Both the position numbers and the translations under genes were made by a program. DNA of 64,000 nt from Afipia carboxidovorans OM5 (lineage in GTDB: Bacteria; Pseudomonadota; Alphaproteobacteria; Rhizobiales; Xanthobacteraceae), in NCBI RefSeq assembly GCF_000218565.1, contig NC_015684.1, forward strand, positions 3,224,001 through 3,288,000. The letters run 5' to 3'. A model generated the notes under the pieces. It searched no databases. It was not told the origin of the DNA and saw only the letters and a list, made by a program, of their open reading frames with translations. Positions 32,487-41,317 of this stretch are shown here, piece after piece (within the stretch, counting starts at the first letter, position 1; every line of letters begins with the position of its first letter).

Positions 32487-34844
32487 CTAACCTCCGAAAT
32501 GATACTTCAGGCTACCCTTGAAGACGATACCCGCACCGGCGCTCGCCCACTTGACGTCGTTTTGGGTCGACGTGGTGTCGCTCCCGGTCGGCACCGCGTA
32601 GGGGCGATAGTACTGGTTAAGCAGGTTTTCGACCGACCCGATCAACGTCAGATTCTTGGTCGGCTTCACCGACAGATAGACATTCACGAGGTCGTAGGAC
32701 GTTGCCGGAAGGAAGTTCGCCGGGATATCGGTGTTGCCCTTCACGTTGGTCCACATCACGCTGGCAACGACCCGCCCCTCGTCGAAACGAACACCGGCAG
32801 TGGTGGTGATCTTTTGCGACGGAATGCTGTAGAGGCCGATACCGGTCTGGGTGTTCTTGCCTTCCGTGAAGCTGCCCGACACGCCCAGGAACCACAGATT
32901 GGCATCATACATCGTCTCGGCTTCGAAACCGCGAATCCGCGCCGCTGCAATGTTCTGATACTGATAGCACTGCCCCATCGGTGCGGGACATGCGAACTGG
33001 ATCGCATCAATGAAGTCCGTCACGTCATTCTGGAAGACGTTGAACTTGCCGCGGAAGCTGTCGCCTGCCGTGAACAGGTCGTTCTTCTTGACGTTAAGGC
33101 CGATCTCCTTGTTCTTGCCGACTTCCGGACGAAGGTTCGGATTCGGCAGGAAGCAGAAGAAACCACGCGAACCGTCGGGACACTGTGCAGTATCGCCCTG
33201 ACCCGGGCCGCTCGCGACGTGAGATCCCGCCACCAGCGTTTCGGTGATCGAAGGCGCACGATAGCCCTCAGAGTAGCTGATGTAAGGCGTGACCACATGG
33301 GTCGGCAGAAGACCCAACGTCACCTTCGGCGAGAACCGGTCGCCGCTGGTGCCGCCGATGTTGGAAGACAAGCGGTAGTTGTCGTAACGGACCGCGCTGA
33401 TCAACTCGGCCCATGACGCGTAGTTCAGCTTCCACTGCACGAAGCCGCCGGTGACGGTGCGCTCGCCGCCGGGCGTGGTCGCATCGGAGTTGCCGCTCTT
33501 GTCGTAGGTCGACACGCGATCACGGAAACCATCGGCACCGTAGGTGAAGGCATGACGCCATTCACCGGACTCGATGCGTGAGGTGTTGTAGGCGTCGAAA
33601 CCATAAGTATCGATCAGGTAACTGCGCGGATCGCCGACACAACCGGTGATATCGGTACCGGGAGCCACACCCGCACAGCCGCCCGAAGACCCACCCGTGT
33701 TATGCGCAACCTTGATCTGATCGTTCTCGGTGCGATTCCAGTAAATCCTGGCGTTCCAGTCGAACAACTGATCATCGGGTTGCGAGTAGGTCCAGCCCAG
33801 CGTCGTCGTGTAGTTCTTGACGTTGGTGGCATAGATCGACGTGCCGGTGAGGTTGTTGCTCCCGTTCGGATTGGTCGAATTGGGATCGCCCGCCTTACGC
33901 GCGGGCTGGCCGACATTGTAGATGTTTTCCTGGTAGATCGTGCCGAGCTTGACCTCATGGCCATCGGCAGGACGCACAGTCAACTTGGCGATGCCGCTCG
34001 AAAGCCTGTTCCAGGTATTTGGAATTTGGTAGCCCGTGCCGTCGCGATAATTATCCTGCGTCGAGTAAGTGCCGCCGGCAAAGATATCGACGTTGGGATT
34101 GATGCGCGCTCCCGCAAAGATCGAGCCAAGCGCACGGCCGTGGTTGGAGCCGAGCACCGTGTGCATGTCGACGCCCCAGCGTTCGCCGGCTCGCACCACG
34201 TCATCGATATCCTTGGTACGGAACGAGGCAACACCACCGATCGCACCCGAACCGTAGATGTTCGCGGTCGGACCGCGGACGATATCAATACCGCTGATCA
34301 GTTCAGGATTGAGGAAGAACGAGCCGTTCGCGAAATGGCCCGTACGTTGATAGTTCTGGCGCGCGCCATCGACGATGAAGGCAACGCGGCCGAAGTCCTG
34401 CAAGCCACGGATGTTGATCGAGGTCGACGGCTCATCGCCGCGATCCTGCGTCCACACGCCCGGAATATTGTAAATCAGATTGCCGATGGTGCTCGCCTGC
34501 ATCACCTCAATCTGTTCCGGCGTAACGACGCTGACCGGCGCCAGCGCATCGACGGCACGCTCCTCGGTCTTCGATGCAGTCACCGTGATCATATCGAGCG
34601 GCTGCGGCACGCGCGGGTCGACCGCCTGGGCGCGCGCATCACGCACCTCCGGCGACATCGCTGCTGCCTGCGGCTTTTGCCGTTTGGCAGACACCGCACT
34701 GTTTTGATTGGACGAAGCAGCCTGCGACACCGTGACCGGCGCCACCTGATCTTCCGCATGCGCGCTGATCGCGCCGCCAAGACTTAAAGCCGCAAGAGAT
34801 ACACCCCACGCAAGCGCACGCGCGCTGCTGGTAACGATTGCCAT
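32487..34844 (-). CDS. hmuR: TonB-dependent heme/hemoglobin receptor
   Basis: The 785-residue outer-membrane receptor has a signal peptide (cleaved near SAHAEDQ). A TonB box-like DMITVTASKTEERAVDA, a plug domain (residues about 80-210; NIPGVWTQDRGDEPSTSINI, GLQDFGRVAFIVDGARQNYQ) and a 22-strand barrel follow. The hemin-receptor FRAP-like region is present as YSEGYRAPSITE and the NPNLRPE box in LPNPNLRPEVGKNKEIGL, both marks of heme/hemoglobin receptors. It imports heme with TonB energy. It is divergent from hmuP. Confidence 0.92.
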   Translation of the reverse strand: MAIVTSSARALAWGVSLAALSLGGAISAHAEDQVAPVTVSQAASSNQNSAVSAKRQKPQAAAMSPEVRDARAQAVDPRVPQPLDMITVTASKTEERAVDALAPVSVVTPEQIEVMQASTIGNLIYNIPGVWTQDRGDEPSTSINIRGLQDFGRVAFIVDGARQNYQRTGHFANGSFFLNPELISGIDIVRGPTANIYGSGAIGGVASFRTKDIDDVVRAGERWGVDMHTVLGSNHGRALGSIFAGARINPNVDIFAGGTYSTQDNYRDGTGYQIPNTWNRLSSGIAKLTVRPADGHEVKLGTIYQENIYNVGQPARKAGDPNSTNPNGSNNLTGTSIYATNVKNYTTTLGWTYSQPDDQLFDWNARIYWNRTENDQIKVAHNTGGSSGGCAGVAPGTDITGCVGDPRSYLIDTYGFDAYNTSRIESGEWRHAFTYGADGFRDRVSTYDKSGNSDATTPGGERTVTGGFVQWKLNYASWAELISAVRYDNYRLSSNIGGTSGDRFSPKVTLGLLPTHVVTPYISYSEGYRAPSITETLVAGSHVASGPGQGDTAQCPDGSRGFFCFLPNPNLRPEVGKNKEIGLNVKKNDLFTAGDSFRGKFNVFQNDVTDFIDAIQFACPAPMGQCYQYQNIAAARIRGFEAETMYDANLWFLGVSGSFTEGKNTQTGIGLYSIPSQKITTTAGVRFDEGRVVASVMWTNVKGNTDIPANFLPATSYDLVNVYLSVKPTKNLTLIGSVENLLNQYYRPYAVPTGSDTTSTQNDVKWASAGAGIVFKGSLKYHFGG

Positions 34845-34921
34845 TACCCGCCCCCAGATTCTTCAAAACTGCTGGAAAGGCTGGCTTGCGGCTGCACTCG
34901 GGCAACGGCTTGCTGGCATCG

Positions 34922-34942
34922 CCTGCAGAGTCACCCTGCAGG
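34922..34942. promoter_or_regulatory. Inverted repeat in the hmuR-hmuP intergenic region
   Basis: CCTGCAG (34922-34928) and CTGCAGG (34936-34942) form a perfect 7-base inverted repeat with a 7-base spacer, 78 bases upstream of hmuR in the 216-base divergent promoter region. It might be an operator for HmuP, Irr or another iron regulator. I could not find a convincing iron control element or Fur box. Confidence 0.35.
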
Positions 34943-35060
34943 AACTTCCATCCTGATCGCTAAAGGGCAGCTTGCGCACGGTCAAGCCGAGAGCGGCCAC
35001 CTTATAGTGATTGTAAAGTAGCATGCTTGGAAGCGGCGTTGCGATTTCGATAGAAAGTTC

Positions 35061-35273
35061 ATGAAGAAGGCTCCGACCAAGCTCATGAACGATACGACAG
35101 ATCAAACGCCCCGACCCTCCGTCGACACATCCACCCGGCAGGTTCTGATCAACGGAAACCGCATGGATAGCGCCGACCTCTTTCGCTCCGCACGCGAACT
35201 TCTCATATCGCACGGCGAGGAGACCTATCGGTTGAGGCTTACCTCGCAGAACAAATTGATCCTGACAAAATAG
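35061..35273 (+). CDS. hmuP: Hemin uptake protein HemP/HmuP
   Basis: The 70-residue protein matches the HemP/HmuP family core: NGNRMDSADLFRSARELLIS followed by GEETYRLRLTSQNKLILTK. In Bradyrhizobium HmuP acts as a coactivator with Irr for hmuR transcription. The ATG at 35061 has GAAAG before it; ATG at 35085 is an alternative. It heads the rightward hmuP-T-U-V run, 11 bases from hmuT. Confidence 0.92.
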   Translation: MKKAPTKLMNDTTDQTPRPSVDTSTRQVLINGNRMDSADLFRSARELLISHGEETYRLRLTSQNKLILTK

Positions 35274-35284
35274 GCGGACTGATC

Positions 35285-36220
35285 GTGTTTGCATTCCGGC
35301 TGCAGAAGCCTCTCGCCTCCCTTTTGTCCGCTGCATTGGCAGCCACGGTCATCTGCTGCCAACCCGCTTATTCCGGCGAGGCGCCGGCGAAGCGCATCGT
35401 TTCCGTGGGCGGGGCGGTGACGGAAATCCTTTATGCACTCGGCCTCGAGGACCGTATCGTCGGCGTCGACAGCACGAGCCTTTATCCGAGCAACGCTCTC
35501 TCGACCAAAGCCAATGTCGGCTACATGCGCCAGCTCTCGCCCGAGGGCGTTCTCGGCCTCGCACCCGACCTTATTCTCGCGATCGAAGGCTCGGGTCCTG
35601 CCTCGACGCTCGACGTGCTGCGCCAAGCCAAGGTGTCGCTGAAGATCGTCCCCGACCGCTACACCGAAGACGGCTTGATTAATAAGATCAAGTTCATTGC
35701 CCGCGAGATGAAGGTCGAGGCGCGCGGCGAATGCCTCGCCACAGCGGCCGCCGCCGATCTCGCCGCGATCAAGGAACTTCGCAGCCATATCGGCCACAAG
35801 GCGCGAGTCATGTTCGTGATGTCGCTTCTGGACGGCCGGGCGATGGCTGCCGGGCGCAATACGGCGGCCGACGAAATCATTGCGCTTGCCGGCGGCACCA
35901 ACGCCATCGACGGCTATGACGGCTACAAAACCATCAGCGAGGAAGCGATCATCGCGGCCAAGCCGGAGGTGATTCTGGCCATGCAGCGCGGCAAGGATTC
36001 GCTCAATGCCGATGCGGTGTTCTCGACGCCGGCTTTCAAGCTGACACCGGCCTCCGCCTCGAAATCCTTCATCGCCATGGATGGCCTCTATCTCCTCGGC
36101 TTTGGTCCGCGCACGGCCGCGGCCGCGCATGATCTCGCAAGCGACCTCTATCCATCCATCAGCAAGGAAGCCGCTCACTGGGCATCGCGCGTCGCCACAG
36201 CCGACTGCCGCAAGCTATGA
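35285..36220 (+). CDS. hmuT: Heme ABC transporter substrate-binding protein
   Basis: The 311-residue protein starts at GTG and has a signal peptide ending near AYSGEA. Conserved parts are RIVSVGGAVTEILYALGLED, VGYMRQLSPEGVLGLAPDLI, DRYTEDGLINKI, and the C-terminal FIAMDGLYLLGFGPRTAAAA. It is a type III (cluster A-II) binding protein that takes heme from HmuR in the periplasm. It overlaps hmuU by 4 bases. Confidence 0.92.
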   Translation: MFAFRLQKPLASLLSAALAATVICCQPAYSGEAPAKRIVSVGGAVTEILYALGLEDRIVGVDSTSLYPSNALSTKANVGYMRQLSPEGVLGLAPDLILAIEGSGPASTLDVLRQAKVSLKIVPDRYTEDGLINKIKFIAREMKVEARGECLATAAAADLAAIKELRSHIGHKARVMFVMSLLDGRAMAAGRNTAADEIIALAGGTNAIDGYDGYKTISEEAIIAAKPEVILAMQRGKDSLNADAVFSTPAFKLTPASASKSFIAMDGLYLLGFGPRTAAAAHDLASDLYPSISKEAAHWASRVATADCRKL

Positions 36221-37293
36221 GCGCGCTGACCACTCGCGGCTCGGGCAAATCCTTTCTGCGCCGGCCGCCTGCCGTACCGACACTTCTTGCGTTGTTCAGC
36301 CTGCTGGCACTGGCACTTGTCGTGTCCGCGACCGTTGGCGCTGCCAACATTCCGCTGCACCGGCTGTGGCCGGCGCTCGGCATTGGCACGCCCGATGGCG
36401 CCTTGATCGATCGCGACCAGCTTGTGCTTTACTCCATTCGGCTGCCGCGCCTCGTCTGCGCCGCGATGATCGGTGCCTTGCTCGCGATGGCGGGCGCGCT
36501 GATGCAGGGCCTGTTCCGCAACGCGCTTGCGGACCCAGCATTGGTTGGCGTCTCGAGCGGCGGCGCTTTTGCAGCGGCACTCACCATCGTCATCAGCGAT
36601 ACGCTGCTTGCCGGTCATGCTTATTTCGGGCTCGACATGCTGCCATTCGCGGCCTTTGTCGGCTCGCTTATCACAACGTTCGCGCTCTACCGGATCGCAA
36701 GCTCTTCCGGGCGAACCTCGGTCGCGGTCTTCCTGCTGGCCGGGCTTGCCATCGCGGCGCTCGCCAACGCCGGCATCGGGCTTCTGGTGTTCATCGCCGA
36801 CGACAGACAATTGCGCGACATCACGTTCTGGCTGCTCGGCTCGCTCAGCGGCGCAACCTGGGCCAAAGCCGCGATGCTCGTGCCCGCGCTCGTGGCAATG
36901 CTGATCGCGCTTCCCCTTCTCGCGCGGCCGCTCGATCTGCTGGTGCTGGGCGAGGCCGAAGCCTTTCATGCCGGCGTTGCGGTCGAGCGCACCAAGCGCA
37001 TCGCCATCGTACTCGTCTCCGCGATGACGGGCGTGTCCGTCGCCGTCTGCGGGATCGTCGGGTTTGTCGGCATCATCGTGCCGCATCTCCTGCGAATCTC
37101 GATCGGGCCCGGCCATCGGCTTCTTCTGCCTGCCTCCGCACTTTTGGGTGCCGTACTGATGGTGACAGCCGATAGCTGCGCGCGAATCATCGCCGCCCCC
37201 GCGGAAGTGCCGATCGGCATTCTGACGGCAGCGGTCGGCGCGCCGTTCTTTCTGGTTCTGTTGTTGCGCCAGCGAGCTCTGGTCGGGCTATGA
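36217..37293 (+). CDS. hmuU: Heme ABC transporter permease
   Basis: The 358-residue FecCD-type permease has about ten membrane segments with signatures LPRLVCAAMIGALLAMAGAL, QGLFRNALADPALVGVSSG, FVGIIVPHLLRISIGPGHRL and the C-terminal GILTAAVGAPFFLVLLLRQ. It forms the inner-membrane heme channel with HmuV. The start overlaps hmuT by ATGA. Confidence 0.93.
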   Translation: MSALTTRGSGKSFLRRPPAVPTLLALFSLLALALVVSATVGAANIPLHRLWPALGIGTPDGALIDRDQLVLYSIRLPRLVCAAMIGALLAMAGALMQGLFRNALADPALVGVSSGGAFAAALTIVISDTLLAGHAYFGLDMLPFAAFVGSLITTFALYRIASSSGRTSVAVFLLAGLAIAALANAGIGLLVFIADDRQLRDITFWLLGSLSGATWAKAAMLVPALVAMLIALPLLARPLDLLVLGEAEAFHAGVAVERTKRIAIVLVSAMTGVSVAVCGIVGFVGIIVPHLLRISIGPGHRLLLPASALLGAVLMVTADSCARIIAAPAEVPIGILTAAVGAPFFLVLLLRQRALVGL

Positions 37294-38090
37294 ACGCCGT
37301 GCTGCAGCTTCGCTCCGCCTCCTACCGCGTGAAGGACGCGGTGCTGCTCGATCAGATCAGCGTCGATTTCAGGCCGGGAGAGACCGTCGCCATCGTCGGC
37401 CCGAACGGTGCGGGAAAATCAACCCTGCTGCGGCTCATTTCCGGCGATCTCAGCCCGTCGTCGGGACACGTTCAGCTTCTCGGCCGGGATATCTCCGCTT
37501 ACGCTCCGCGCGATCTCGCCAAGCGCCGCTCGGTTCTCTCCCAGCACGTCAATGTCAGCTTTCCGTTCACGGTCGAGGAAGTGGTGCGCATGGGCGGTGA
37601 GGGCCACGCCGACGCCGAGAGTAACGGCCTGATCGATTCGCTGCTCGACGAAGTCGAACTCGCAGCCCTGCGGCATCGGGAGTTTCCGACGCTGTCCGGC
37701 GGCGAGCAGCAGCGCGCGCATTTCGCTCGCACTCTGTTGCAGCTTGCGCTCGGCGAGCGGACACACGGCAAGGGCGTACTGCTTCTTGACGAGCCGACCT
37801 CGAGCCTCGACCTGCGCCACCAGATCAAGCTTCTCGACCTCGCCCGCTCAAAAGCGCGGGAGGGCGCGGCCGTGATTGCGGTTCTGCACGACCTCAATCT
37901 CGCAGCGCGCTTCGCCGACCGCATCATCGTCATGAAAAAGGGCACCATCGCCTGCGACGGTGACGCCACGACAAGCATCTCGGCCAAGGTGATGGCCGAT
38001 GTGTTTTCCATCTCGGCCCCGATCCGGCAGACGCAACAAGCGCTGCCCTTCGTGCTTCAGCAGGACATGACCATCCTCGATCGCCCCTGA
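37290..38090 (+). CDS. hmuV: Heme ABC transporter ATP-binding protein
   Basis: The 266-residue ATPase carries Walker A GPNGAGKSTLLRLI, signature LSGGEQQRAHFARTLLQ, Walker B GVLLLDEPTSSLD and H-loop AVLHDLNLAAR, with the HmuV-type insertion GERTHGKGV before Walker B. It overlaps hmuU by 4 bases and ends the heme import run. Confidence 0.94.
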   Translation: MNAVLQLRSASYRVKDAVLLDQISVDFRPGETVAIVGPNGAGKSTLLRLISGDLSPSSGHVQLLGRDISAYAPRDLAKRRSVLSQHVNVSFPFTVEEVVRMGGEGHADAESNGLIDSLLDEVELAALRHREFPTLSGGEQQRAHFARTLLQLALGERTHGKGVLLLDEPTSSLDLRHQIKLLDLARSKAREGAAVIAVLHDLNLAARFADRIIVMKKGTIACDGDATTSISAKVMADVFSISAPIRQTQQALPFVLQQDMTILDRP

Positions 38091-38260
38091 GCGGCTCGAT
38101 GAGATAGGGGCCGGCCGAGATCGGCTGTCGGGGTACCCATTCCCCTTACGATCTATTGGCCGCACCGGGTTCCCTCACCCCGAGTCCGAGATCACCCGAT
38201 ATTGTTTCCGCTCGGAAGCGCAGTAACATCGCTACGCGTCCATCACTCGGGAGAAAAGCC

Positions 38261-38824
38261 ATGAGCATTTCGAGCGGATCCCATCATAGTCTTGGCGGCG
38301 CCCTGCATTCGCTGCGCGCGAAGTGGGGTTGGATTCTCGCACTCGGCATTGTGTATATCGTCGCCGGAATTATCGCTCTCGGGAACGGGCTTCTCAGCAC
38401 CGTTCTCTCCGTCGCGATTATCGGTGCGGTGATGTTCATTTCGGGTGTTTTTGAAATCATCAGCGCCTTCCAGATGAAGACCTGGAGCAGCTTCTTTCTC
38501 TGGATCGTTCTCGGCGCGCTCTACGCCCTCGCCGGCATCTTTGTTTGGGCTAATCCGCTGCTTGCGGCAGGCGCGCTGACGCTCCTGATCGGCATCGCCC
38601 TCATCGCCTCCGGCCTGGTACGGATTTTCCTCGCCTTCCGTCTGCCCGATACGGCACCGCGATTCTGGATCTGCCTGTCCGGCGCGATCACCGTGCTGCT
38701 CGGCGCGATCATTCTCAGCCAGTGGCCGGTCTCGAGCCTCTACGTCCTCGGGCTGTTTCTCGGGATCGATCTGCTGTTTGCCGGCTTCGGCTGGGTCGGA
38801 ATGGCGCTCAAGCTCCGGCAGTAA
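38261..38824 (+). CDS. HdeD family acid-resistance membrane protein
   Basis: The 187-residue protein has six hydrophobic segments in the HdeD pattern (WILALGIVYIVAGIIALGNG, IIGAVMFISGVFEIISAFQM, VLGALYALAGIFVWANPLLA). HdeD proteins protect against acid at high density in E. coli; elsewhere their role is general stress. The ATG at 38261 has GGGAGA before it; the open frame upstream is discarded. A strong terminator follows. Confidence 0.9.
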   Translation: MSISSGSHHSLGGALHSLRAKWGWILALGIVYIVAGIIALGNGLLSTVLSVAIIGAVMFISGVFEIISAFQMKTWSSFFLWIVLGALYALAGIFVWANPLLAAGALTLLIGIALIASGLVRIFLAFRLPDTAPRFWICLSGAITVLLGAIILSQWPVSSLYVLGLFLGIDLLFAGFGWVGMALKLRQ

Positions 38825-38845
38825 GCAGCCACACGCCAGATAACA

Positions 38846-38879
38846 AAAACCCCGATGATCTTTCGATCATCGGGGTTTT
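38846..38879 (+). terminator. Intrinsic terminator of the HdeD gene
   Basis: AAAACCCCGATGATC (38846-38860) pairs with GATCATCGGGGTTTT (38865-38879) around TTTC. The symmetry would also let it act on the other strand for the P1B ATPase gene. It marks the end of the host-like region. Confidence 0.95.
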
Positions 38880-38952
38880 GAACGATCTGCAATCGCAGAA
38901 AGTATTGGTTGAGCGGAGAGGTCTGTCAGCTAATACTCTCCGACGCAACGCC

Positions 38953-40896
38953 TCAGGCGTCGACAGGGCTGGTGCGTTCTTTCGCAGCCATGTTTCCGCG
39001 TTCCCGCGCCCCGCGCTTCCGGAGAGCGCGCGGGCGGCGCAGCAGGCGCATGCCGTTGAGGATCACCACCAGCACCGATAACTGGTGGACCAGCATGCCC
39101 TCGGCCATGTGGATGTCGCCGCTGAACACGCCCGCGAGCAGCCCGGCCACGGTCAGCAGCGCGATCACCAGGTTCTGGCGCATGTTGGAGAGTGTGGCGC
39201 GCGAGATTGCAACCGCCTCGGGCAGCTTGCCGAGGTCATTGGCCATCAGCGCGATGTCGGCGGCCTCGATCGCCACGTCGGAACCTGCCGCACCCATGGC
39301 GATGCTGGTATCGGCGGCAGCCAGGGCCGGTGCGTCGTTGATGCCGTCGCCGATCATCGCGACATGGCGGCCCTCGGCCTGGAAGGCGCGGATCAGCCTG
39401 AGTTTGTCCTCGGGCATCAGCCCGGCATGGACCTCGTCGATGTCCAGATCGGCGGCGATGGCGCGGGCGGCCTGCGGCTGGTCACCGGTCAGCATGGCGA
39501 TGCGCTGGATGCCAGCCTCGCGCAGCCGGGCTATCGCCGGGGCGGCTGAAGGGCGCGGCTGATCCGACAGGCCCAGAATGCCGACGGCCCGCCCGTCCAG
39601 CGCGACGATTACCGGCGTGCGTCCGCGCGCGAGAAGCCCAGTCAGCGCGGCCTCGGCCGCGGCATCGAAGGCGATGCCCAGCCGGTCGAACAGTCGGCGG
39701 TTACCCGCTGCGATCCGACGCCCGGCATGGCGCACGACCAAGCCCATGCCGGCCAGTTCCTCGACCGCCTCCGGTGGCGGGATCTCGGCCTCGGCGCGGG
39801 CGGCGGCGACGATCGGGCGGCCCAGCGGGTGGTCCGAGCCCGACTCGGCAATCGCCGCCCAGTGCAGCAGCTCCGCCCGGTCGATGCCGGCCAGCGGCAA
39901 GACCTCGACCAGGCTCGGGCGCCCCTCGGTCAGCGTACCGGTCTTGTCGAGCGCCAACATGTCGATGCGCCCGGCGTTTTCCAGATGCTGGCCGCCCTTG
40001 ATCAGTATCCCTGAGCGCGCCGCCCTTCCGATACCGGCGATGATGGAAACCGGGGTCGAGATCACCAGCGCCCCGGGGCAGGCCACCACCATGAGCGTCA
40101 GCGCGAGGCGGACATCCTGCGTCACCACCCAGGCGCCAAGCGCCAGCACCATGATTGCAGGCGTATACCATTGAGCAAAGCGTTCGATCATGCGCTGGCT
40201 GGGCGCGCGTTCCTCCTGTGCCTCCTCGACACGGCGGATGATGCGCGCCAGCGTGGTGTCGGCACCGACGCCGGTGGCGCGGATGCGCAGCAAGCCGTTC
40301 TCGGCGATGGTGCCGGCATAGACGCGCGCGCCTGGCGCTTTCTCGGCCGGGATCGGCTCACCGGTGATGGCGGCCTCCGAGACGGCGGCGTTGCCCTCCA
40401 TCACCTCGCCATCGACGGGGATGCGCTGGCCCGCGCGCACCAGCACCGTCTCGCCGGGACGCACGGCACTGGCGGCGACCTCGACCGGCTGGCCGTCGCG
40501 GATGACCGTGGCGAGTTGGGGCGCGGCCTTCAAGAGATCGGCCAGCGCGCCACGGGTCTGACGCAGCGTGCGCGCCTCGAGCCAGGCGCCGAGCATGAAC
40601 AGAAAGGTGACGGCTGCCGCCTCCCAGTATTCACCGATGATGAGCGCGCCGATGGCGGCGATGGTCACCAGCAGTTCGATGGACAGGTGGTGGATGCGCA
40701 GCGCCTGCAGCGCGCGCCACGCGATGTCGGCGCCTGCCAGCACCGCGGCCGCCACCATCAGCGCCGCCCACAGGTCGATGGCGCCGAAGCCCCAGCGCAC
40801 CACCAGCCCGGCGCCGATCAGCGCCGCGCTGCCCAGCACTAGCCATTTGCGTCGCGTCGCCGGGTTGCGCAGCAGGGGAAGGATGCGGGTGATCAT
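38953..40896 (-). CDS. P1B-type heavy-metal translocating ATPase
   Basis: The 647-residue pump has no N-terminal HMA domain. Its membrane metal site reads VACPGALVISTP (Cys273-Pro-Gly) instead of the usual CPC. Phosphorylation site DKTGT is at residues 317-321, the actuator loop has AITGEP, and SGSDHPLG and MIGDGINDAPAL complete the set. It resembles ZntA/CadA-type exporters of Zn, Cd, Pb or Co; the CPG motif leaves the metal open. ATG at 40896 follows GGGAG; the longer frame to 40917 would start at TTG. The HMA protein and LysR regulator genes lie directly upstream, so an operon is likely. Confidence 0.9.
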   Translation of the reverse strand: MITRILPLLRNPATRRKWLVLGSAALIGAGLVVRWGFGAIDLWAALMVAAAVLAGADIAWRALQALRIHHLSIELLVTIAAIGALIIGEYWEAAAVTFLFMLGAWLEARTLRQTRGALADLLKAAPQLATVIRDGQPVEVAASAVRPGETVLVRAGQRIPVDGEVMEGNAAVSEAAITGEPIPAEKAPGARVYAGTIAENGLLRIRATGVGADTTLARIIRRVEEAQEERAPSQRMIERFAQWYTPAIMVLALGAWVVTQDVRLALTLMVVACPGALVISTPVSIIAGIGRAARSGILIKGGQHLENAGRIDMLALDKTGTLTEGRPSLVEVLPLAGIDRAELLHWAAIAESGSDHPLGRPIVAAARAEAEIPPPEAVEELAGMGLVVRHAGRRIAAGNRRLFDRLGIAFDAAAEAALTGLLARGRTPVIVALDGRAVGILGLSDQPRPSAAPAIARLREAGIQRIAMLTGDQPQAARAIAADLDIDEVHAGLMPEDKLRLIRAFQAEGRHVAMIGDGINDAPALAAADTSIAMGAAGSDVAIEAADIALMANDLGKLPEAVAISRATLSNMRQNLVIALLTVAGLLAGVFSGDIHMAEGMLVHQLSVLVVILNGMRLLRRPRALRKRGARERGNMAAKERTSPVDA

Positions 40897-40968
40897 GTCA
40901 GATGCTCCCTTGCACAACAGGAGGATGACCGCCGGGGGTGGCGGCGGGACGGGGGTCAGAAGGTGAGG

Positions 40969-41196
40969 TCAGAAGGCCGTAGGGCGGGCGGTATAGCCTA
41001 CGGATTTCACGGTCGAGACGAGGGCCTCGACCGAGGCGATCGCCGGATCGTATGCGATCTCGATGCGGCCGGTGTTGAAATGAACTTTCGCCATCGTGAC
41101 GCCGGGCAGCGCCTTGAGCGCCTTCTCGATCTTGACCACGCAGGAGGGGCAGGAAAATTCGTCGCTGCGCAGGACGGTGTTGAGCGTGTCGGACAT
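40969..41196 (-). CDS. Stand-alone heavy-metal-associated (HMA) domain protein
   Basis: The 75-residue protein is one ferredoxin-like HMA domain with metal site SCPSC (Cys16, Cys19) and the typical VVKIEKALKALPGVTMAKVHF and GRIEIAYDP segments. The first loop has SCPSC rather than the copper-chaperone MxCxxC form, which fits a soft or divalent metal. It probably gives metal to the P1B ATPase, which lacks its own HMA domain. ATG at 41196 follows AAAGGAAAG; 72 bases separate it from the ATPase start. Confidence 0.88.
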   Translation of the reverse strand: MSDTLNTVLRSDEFSCPSCVVKIEKALKALPGVTMAKVHFNTGRIEIAYDPAIASVEALVSTVKSVGYTARPTAF

Positions 41197-41298
41197 GGTT
41201 CTTTCCTTTGTCTTTTGTCTGCTCGGCCCGACCTCGGTCTGGACCTGACTTACAGGGTCGAGATAGGCTGTCCGTTGACGCACGGTTATTGGCAAATT

Positions 41299-41317
41299 AT
41301 GCAAGGATTTCTTGCAT
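41299..41317. promoter_or_regulatory. Candidate LysR-type operator overlapping the regulator start
   Basis: ATGCAAG (41299-41305), GATTT, CTTGCAT (41311-41317) form a perfect 7-base inverted repeat in the 119-base region between the HMA gene and the divergent LysR gene. It overlaps the LysR ATG (41316-41318) and its AAGGA ribosome binding site, so binding could both control the divergent promoter and repress the regulator. Confidence 0.6.

Noticed and set aside
34845..35060. Irr iron control element or Fur box in the hmu promoter region
   Set aside because: No segment fits either consensus by eye; only an unrelated CCTGCAG inverted repeat is clear.
36081..37175. 364-codon frame over hmuU
   Set aside because: Same region encodes a convincing FecCD permease in another frame, with 4-base overlaps to hmuT and hmuV.
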